Origin: an uncultured Clostridium sp.
Lineage (GTDB): Bacteria > Bacillota > Clostridia > TANB77 > CAG-508
Direction of reading: 5' to 3'
NCBI GenBank assembly: GCA_900554815.1
Contig: USIO01000026.1
Coordinates: 1-21,385, forward strand
Length of the DNA: 21,385 nt
Shown here one piece after another: positions 17,414-21,385 of this stretch; within the stretch, counting starts at the first letter, position 1; each line of letters starts with the position of its first letter. The notes beneath the pieces are model-generated. The model was not told the origin of the DNA. It was given only the letters and a program-made list of their open reading frames with translations, and searched no databases. The position numbers and the translations under genes were made by a program.

Positions 17414-17791
17414 TTGAAAAAAGAAATTGTAGATGAAAAGACAGGAATAAGTTATACATTAGTCGGAGATTATTATATGCCTAATTTATATTTAGAGCCA
17501 GAAGAAAAAATCACATTAAATAAATATGGATTATTAAGATTAAATTATTTGAAGAAACATAAAAAAGCAGAATACACTATATTATTTATGAATAAAGAAT
17601 TAAACAAACATTTAAAAGAAATTCAAGAACAGGCTCAAAAAGAAATTGATTTTATAATAGAAGATTTAAAATCAAAAAGTGATTTAACGGAAGATATGAA
17701 AAATACTAATCCTTTATATTGGGTTGGTACAATGAATGCAATAAAAAATCAAGCAGAAGAAATTGTTTTAAAGAAATTGATTTATGTATGA
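17414..17791 (+). CDS. tnpV: Transposon-encoded protein TnpV
   Basis: The 125-aa product matches the TnpV family, small proteins of clostridial mobilizable and conjugative transposons. Recognisable blocks are GISYTLVGDYYMPNL at the start, KYGLLRLNYLKKHKKAEYT in the middle and NPLYWVGTMNAIKNQAEEIVLKKLIYV at the end. TnpV is thought to accompany excision/integration genes, but its role is not well defined. The start is odd: an AGGAGG at 17389-17394 serves an ATG at 17400 that meets a stop after five codons (MNSKN), while the TnpV frame opens at TTG 17414. Either TTG is used or a small deletion damaged the start. No serine recombinase (TnpX) is in the window. Confidence 0.75.
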   Translation: MKKEIVDEKTGISYTLVGDYYMPNLYLEPEEKITLNKYGLLRLNYLKKHKKAEYTILFMNKELNKHLKEIQEQAQKEIDFIIEDLKSKSDLTEDMKNTNPLYWVGTMNAIKNQAEEIVLKKLIYV

Positions 17792-17818
17792 TAAATTACT
17801 TTACTTTAAAATAAAAAT

Positions 17819-17842
17819 GCCTTAAAAACGATTTTGAGGCTT
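17819..17842. terminator. Putative terminator after tnpV
   Basis: GCCTTAAAA (17819-17827) pairs with TTTTGAGGC (17832-17840), one G-T pair. The T run after it is weak; the A-rich left side would suit minus-strand termination too. Confidence 0.4.
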
Positions 17843-17863
17843 AATTGAATAAAGAAAATAAAT

Positions 17864-17903
17864 AACTACTTGTAGTTTAAATACTATGAGTAGTTTTTTA
17901 TTT
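17864..17903 (+). terminator. Rho-independent terminator
   Basis: AACTACT (17864-17870) pairs with AGTAGTT (17889-17895), with an inner TAGT/ACTA stem, followed by TTTTATTTT. Confidence 0.6.
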
Positions 17904-17934
17904 TCAAAAGAGATTATGCCTCAAACTCTATAAA

Positions 17935-18366
17935 AGTGATAGGTGTGATGAGCCGATGCTATAAAGTGCATTCGTATTTGTATAAGCAGTCTAATTATAC
18001 AAAGTGCGTGAGTGAGATTTTAGAACATAGACTCACAATAATAAAAGAGTATTCGGTGGCAAAACTTGGTGTGGATTTGTAATTGTAAAAAGTTTGGACA
18101 AGTATGAACAAAGATACTGAAATGTATCGGCAATTATAGTAACAACATTGTTACTTACTAGACTACCTATGAAACGAGGCGAATGACCGACGGTTTCAGT
18201 TTGTATAGGTGTAATAATTCTATTTTACAAATGGGATATTACACCTAATTCTACTTTAGCTCATTCCCTCTGGTTTCTGTAAAAGGTAGCCATAAAGCGT
18301 GGAAGTTTGAAACCGAGCAAGGTTTCAAAGAGTAAGAAAAAATTTATTTTTTTCTTGCTCTTTTTT
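17935..18366 (+). ncRNA. Candidate structured leader or small RNA upstream of mobV
   Basis: This stretch has no open reading frame but several exact stems. ACCTAT (18165-18170) can pair with ATAGGT (18205-18210), enclosing GAAAC/GTTTC (18171-18175 with 18193-18197). AGGTGTAATA (18207-18216) can instead pair with TATTACACCT (18237-18246). The two choices share bases 18207-18210, so they exclude each other. TTTGAAACC/GGTTTCAAA (18306-18314 with 18321-18329) follows, then a T-tailed terminator (18330-18366). The order resembles an attenuated leader. I match it to no known RNA family and the 5' end is a guess. Confidence 0.4.
18330..18366 (+). terminator. Rho-independent terminator before the oriT region
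   Basis: GAGTAAGAAAAAA (18330-18342) pairs with TTTTTTCTTGCTC (18348-18360), one G-T pair, followed by six T. It would stop RNA coming from the preceding non-coding region before the mob gene. Confidence 0.75.
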
Positions 18367-18464
18367 CAATAAATGCAGATATGCAATTTATTGAAAAGCA
18401 TAACAAATGACAAGTTCATTTGTTATGAGAAAACTAAAAAATGCTAGTAGCAATTTTTAGTTTT
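18365..18464. repeat. Series of strong hairpins next to oriT
   Basis: Three consecutive inverted repeats occur: TTCAATAAAT.../...ATTTATTGAA (18365-18394), a perfect 12-bp CATAACAAATGA/TCATTTGTTATG (18399-18427) and AAAACTAAAAA/TTTTTAGTTTT (18430-18464). Such arrays are common in single-strand origins and transfer regions of small mobilizable replicons; the role here is inferred. Confidence 0.6.
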
Positions 18465-18485
18465 GGGTTGTAGGGTTTACCCTGC

Positions 18486-18530
18486 CACACGGACACTTTT
18501 ACTAAAAAGTGTTGTAGTGTGTTACAACAC
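18486..18530 (+). other. oriT: oriT of pMV158/MobV type
   Basis: The sequence holds TAGTGTGTTA (18515-18524), the core in which MobM of pMV158 nicks (TAGTGTG/TTA). It is flanked by TGTTGTA/TACAACA arms (18510-18516 and 18523-18529) and overlaps an upstream ACACTTTT/AAAAGTGT hairpin (18493-18500 and 18505-18512), the layout of the pMV158 origin of transfer. It lies about 80 bp ahead of the MobV relaxase gene. The predicted nick is between 18521 and 18522. Confidence 0.8.
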
Positions 18531-18603
18531 ATTCTAAATAAGTGCCATTTTTAAGTTTAGTTTGTGTTACTTTATTTAGCTATTTAAAGGAGGTAGATAT
18601 TAT

Positions 18604-19851
18604 ATGAGTTATGCTATAATAAGAAATCAAAAATACAAAAGAGAAAACCTAAAAGGCATATTTAGACATAATGAAAGGAAAAATGAAAATTATTCTAATA
18701 AGAATATTGATAAAGAGAAATCACATTTAAACTATTCGTTAAAAGATCCAAAATATAGTTATGAAAAAGAATTTGAAAGAATAAGAAAAGAATATAATTT
18801 AAAAGGTCAAATTAAAACAGTTAGTAATATTGCTTGTGAATATATCATTACTTCTGACAATGAATTTTTTACTAGAATTGGAGAAAAAGAAACTAGAAGA
18901 TTTTTTGAAACTGCATATAAATTTGTGTGTGAATATAAAGATTTAGGAGAGCAATATATTTTATCTGCCAAAGTCCATAATGACGAAGACACTCCACATT
19001 TACACCTAGTTTTCTTACCTGTTGTTCACACAAAAGATAAAAAAGGAAATAATATTGATAAATTGGCTTGTAGTGAATTTTGGAAAGAAAAAGACAGTTA
19101 TAGGAGATTACAAAATGCTTTTTACGAATATATGATTTTAAACAATTTTGAACTAGAAAGAGGATTACCAAAAGAAGAAACTAATAGAACACATTTGAGT
19201 ATTGAAGAATATAAAAAAATTACAAATTATGAAAAAACTAAAGAAATATTGCAAGATATTACATTAGAACTTCCAGAAGTACCAAGTATTGAAGATTTTA
19301 ATAAGGTTGTTTTCAAAAGAAATGAAAAAATACAAAAAGAAATTATTGAGCCAAAAGATAAACTTATTGAAAAATTATACTCTGAAAACAAACAATTACA
19401 CGGAGAAATAGAAAGACAAGTAAATGTAATTGATGAGGCAGAAAAATACCAAAAAGAAAGAGAGAAAATACTTGAAGATAATGAAAATTTGCATAATAAA
19501 GTATATCAAATGGAACACGATTATAAAGTAAAAAGTAATTCTCTTGATTTTAGATATAACAACAGAAAAGAAGAGTTAGAAAAGGAATTTGAAGAAAAAG
19601 CATTTAATTTGGAATATGAATATAAGCATAAAGTTCACAAACTAGAAAAAGAAAATACTAGACTTCATAAGATTATAAAAACTTTTGAGGAAACTGTAAA
19701 AAAATTTATTAAATGGATTTGTAAGAAATTTGAATTACCTTCTGAAGATGAAATTGTTAGAGATTTTGAAAAAGAAACTGGAAATTCCTTAAATGCTGAA
19801 AAACAATTTGCTAAAAAAGAAAGATTTAAAGAGTTTGAAAAAGAGTTATAA
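18604..19851 (+). CDS. mobV: MobV-family relaxase (Pre/Mob)
   Basis: The relaxase nicks the oriT just upstream and leads single-strand transfer with help from a conjugative element. The 415-aa protein has the N-terminal MobV domain with FRHNERKNENYSNKNID (motif I region), SHLNY, and the metal-binding histidine motif HNDEDTPHLH at residues 125-134. The C-terminal half, about residues 230-360, is a long Lys/Glu-rich coiled coil, followed by a short conserved-looking tail. ATG 18604 follows AAAGGAGG. The frame is intact and has no CGG codon. A hairpin terminator follows directly. No replication gene is seen nearby, so the element appears to be integrated and mobilizable rather than a plasmid. 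Confidence 0.92.
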   Translation: MSYAIIRNQKYKRENLKGIFRHNERKNENYSNKNIDKEKSHLNYSLKDPKYSYEKEFERIRKEYNLKGQIKTVSNIACEYIITSDNEFFTRIGEKETRRFFETAYKFVCEYKDLGEQYILSAKVHNDEDTPHLHLVFLPVVHTKDKKGNNIDKLACSEFWKEKDSYRRLQNAFYEYMILNNFELERGLPKEETNRTHLSIEEYKKITNYEKTKEILQDITLELPEVPSIEDFNKVVFKRNEKIQKEIIEPKDKLIEKLYSENKQLHGEIERQVNVIDEAEKYQKEREKILEDNENLHNKVYQMEHDYKVKSNSLDFRYNNRKEELEKEFEEKAFNLEYEYKHKVHKLEKENTRLHKIIKTFEETVKKFIKWICKKFELPSEDEIVRDFEKETGNSLNAEKQFAKKERFKEFEKEL

Positions 19852-19877
19852 AATAGAGGGATAAGCCCTCTATTTTA
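19850..19877. terminator. Bidirectional terminator
   Basis: AAATAGAGGG (19851-19860) pairs with CCCTCTATTT (19866-19875) between the convergent mobV and PAP2 genes; A and T runs flank the stem on both strands. Confidence 0.8.
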
Positions 19878-19898
19878 GATAACAAATTGTAATTTGTA

Positions 19899-20549
19899 TT
19901 ACTTATTAATACTTTTAATATATATATTAAAAGCTTTTAATAAAGCTATAGAAATTAAAATTGCCCCAACAATATCAGTAAACCAATGTACCCCAGAAAT
20001 AAATCTTCCTATAACAATTACTAATATTGATAATATAGAAATAATATTTTCGGCTTTAAAAAAGTTCCTATTTTTAAATAAATATTTATTAATAATTAAA
20101 GAACTACCACAAATACATACTGATAACAATGTGTGTGAAGATGGATAAGAAGCTTCTAAAATTCCATCCATTAATGTTGGTCTATAATTAATTATACATG
20201 TTTCAAAAAAGATATATAATCCAATTACTATAATATAATATACGCCTAATCCTAATATTTCTTTGTCAACTTTTAATATGTTTCTTCGTTTAATCATTTG
20301 AATAAAACCAATCATTGCATATATAAAAGCAATAAATAATGGTACAAATCCCCACCAATCTGTTATATCGTACCATAGCATATTTACTCCAGTTAAATTA
20401 AACATAAAATTATTAATTGTAGCAAAACCAACTAAAGAATCATTTGGACCAATTTCTTGTACATCTATATATTTTACTAATAATGTATAAATAATAGCAA
20501 CAGCAAATAATCCTCCACATAACAAAATTTCTTTTCTTCTTTTTTCCAT
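19899..20549 (-). CDS. PAP2-family membrane phosphatase
   Basis: The 216-aa protein has about six membrane helices and the PAP2 motifs: NYRP (R123, P124), PSSHT (136-140) and SGVHWFTDIVG (H188, D192). Members remove phosphate from lipid phosphates such as undecaprenyl or phosphatidylglycerol pyrophosphate/phosphate at the outer face of the membrane; the exact substrate cannot be told. The lysine of the usual KxxxxxxRP motif is Glu116, so catalysis could be altered. AAAGGAG precedes the ATG. It is convergent with mobV. An XRE-type regulator gene lies about 120 bp upstream on the same strand and may be a separate unit. Confidence 0.85.
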   Translation of the reverse strand: MEKRRKEILLCGGLFAVAIIYTLLVKYIDVQEIGPNDSLVGFATINNFMFNLTGVNMLWYDITDWWGFVPLFIAFIYAMIGFIQMIKRRNILKVDKEILGLGVYYIIVIGLYIFFETCIINYRPTLMDGILEASYPSSHTLLSVCICGSSLIINKYLFKNRNFFKAENIISILSILVIVIGRFISGVHWFTDIVGAILISIALLKAFNIYIKSINK

Positions 20550-20666
20550 AATAAACTCCTTTCATATAAATTTTACATTTTCAGTTTATTATGACTATAA
20601 GAAATATTCAAGAAACTTGCTTTCACACATTCGGTTTTTTTCGACACTTTTTTTCACATTGATTTT

Positions 20667-21278
20667 TTACTTTTTTTCATTAGTAAATAACAGAAATGAT
20701 TTAAATACAAATAATATAAAAATCAAACTACAAGCATAAGGTTCTTTTGTCATTATAAAAAAAAGTATTAATGCTAAATGAATTAATAGTGAAATAATAT
20801 TAAGATTTTTTTGTATTTTTTCTTTTCCTAATAAATTCAATATTATTTCAACAATACCTATTATAAACAATATTATATAACTAACTAGATATGTAATTTT
20901 TATGTAATTAAATAAATCATTTTTAGCAAATAAAGAAACCGAATATATATAATTATTAACCGTAGATTCATATAATGGAAGAATAATCATAAATAACGAT
21001 AATATATCAAATGCACTAAATATAAAACCATTATTCTTTTTTAATCTTTGTTGTTTATCCTGTTCAGCAATATCTAATATTTCTTCACTTGATAATAAAT
21101 TATCAATAGAAATACTAAATAATTTTGACATATACTTTAACGAATCAATACTGGGATATCCTTTTCCACTTTCCCATTTAGAAACTGCTGTTCTTGATAC
21201 AAATAATTTTTCTGCAAATTGTTCTTGAGTTAAATTATTATCTGTTCTTATTTTTTTTATTTTTTCACAAAATTCCAT
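20667..21278 (-). CDS. XRE-family regulator with membrane C-terminus
   Basis: Residues 1-60 form a Cro/C1-type helix-turn-helix (IRTDNNLTQEQFAEKLFVSR, then TAVSKWESGKGYPSIDSL). After a charged linker (about 62-82) come four hydrophobic segments (about 86-105, 125-150, 157-177 and 180-197), so the protein is probably a membrane-anchored transcription factor of 203 aa. Such proteins are common in Clostridia; ligands and targets are unknown. The ATG follows AAAGAG. It is transcribed toward the PAP2 gene and could control it, which is inference from position only. Confidence 0.85.
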   Translation of the reverse strand: MEFCEKIKKIRTDNNLTQEQFAEKLFVSRTAVSKWESGKGYPSIDSLKYMSKLFSISIDNLLSSEEILDIAEQDKQQRLKKNNGFIFSAFDILSLFMIILPLYESTVNNYIYSVSLFAKNDLFNYIKITYLVSYIILFIIGIVEIILNLLGKEKIQKNLNIISLLIHLALILFFIMTKEPYACSLIFILFVFKSFLLFTNEKK

Positions 21279-21340
21279 ATAATCACTCTTTCATATAAAT
21301 TACTATTTTTCAATCAAATCACTAAATTGTAATTTTCAAA

Positions 21341-21385
21341 TTAGTCTTTGCAAATAACCTTTGAACCTTCACCATCAATTACAAT
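21341..21385 (-). CDS. 3' end of a further minus-strand gene (partial)
   Basis: On the minus strand the last 14 codons read IVIDGEGSKVICKD and end with TAA at 21343-21341. The composition is protein-like, but the fragment is too short to assign to a family, and it runs off the window. Confidence 0.35.
   Translation of the reverse strand: MVIDGEGSKVICKD

Noticed and set aside
17935..18600. Group II intron or CRISPR array in the non-coding region
   Set aside because: No GUGYG start, domain V or reverse transcriptase is present, and the repeats are inverted pairs rather than regularly spaced direct repeats.

Overview
The window is AT-rich DNA with dense coding on both strands, purine-rich Shine-Dalgarno sites and arginine encoded mostly by AGA. 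It carries a trimeric [FeFe]-hydrogenase (HydC-HydB-HydA), an archaeal-type prolyl-tRNA synthetase and a SpoIIID-like sporulation regulator. Together these point to an anaerobic, low-GC Firmicute, most likely an (uncultured) member of Clostridia. I cannot name a species.

Layout. 1-713: terminators and gene debris. 714-2060: IS30-family transposase. 2219-5038: a promoter, then scpB, proS and an unknown basic protein, closed by a 21-bp two-way terminator. 5103-6501 (minus) asnS and 6710-8453 (plus) aspS diverge, followed by mnmA and a pilin-like repeat protein. 11503-15727: hydC, hydB, hydA. 15759-17071: a small membrane protein and metK. 17146-17385: a SpoIIID-like gene with an aberrant 3' half. 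17414-19851: mobilizable-element genes (tnpV, a structured non-coding region, a pMV158-type oriT, a MobV relaxase). 19899-21278 (minus): a PAP2 phosphatase and an XRE membrane regulator, then the end of a further minus-strand gene.

The main result is a recurrent +1 frameshift. Six genes (unknown 222-aa protein, asnS, aspS, mnmA, hydC, hydB) are each open only if the ribosome moves +1 at one or two sites, eight sites in all. Every site is the same quadruplet, CGGA, with CGG in the zero frame. Skipping the C (or reading four bases) restores the conserved protein with GGA/Gly at the site. No other in-frame CGG codon was found in any credible gene, while CGGA in the other two phases is common and harmless. 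This is not random decay or a simple sequencing artefact. It looks like a translational rule of this organism: CGG is not a normal arginine codon, and in-frame CGG-A is read as a one-base advance to glycine. Full-length AspRS, AsnRS, MnmA, HydC and HydB all depend on it, so it should be efficient and probably genome-wide. The mobile-element genes contain no such site.
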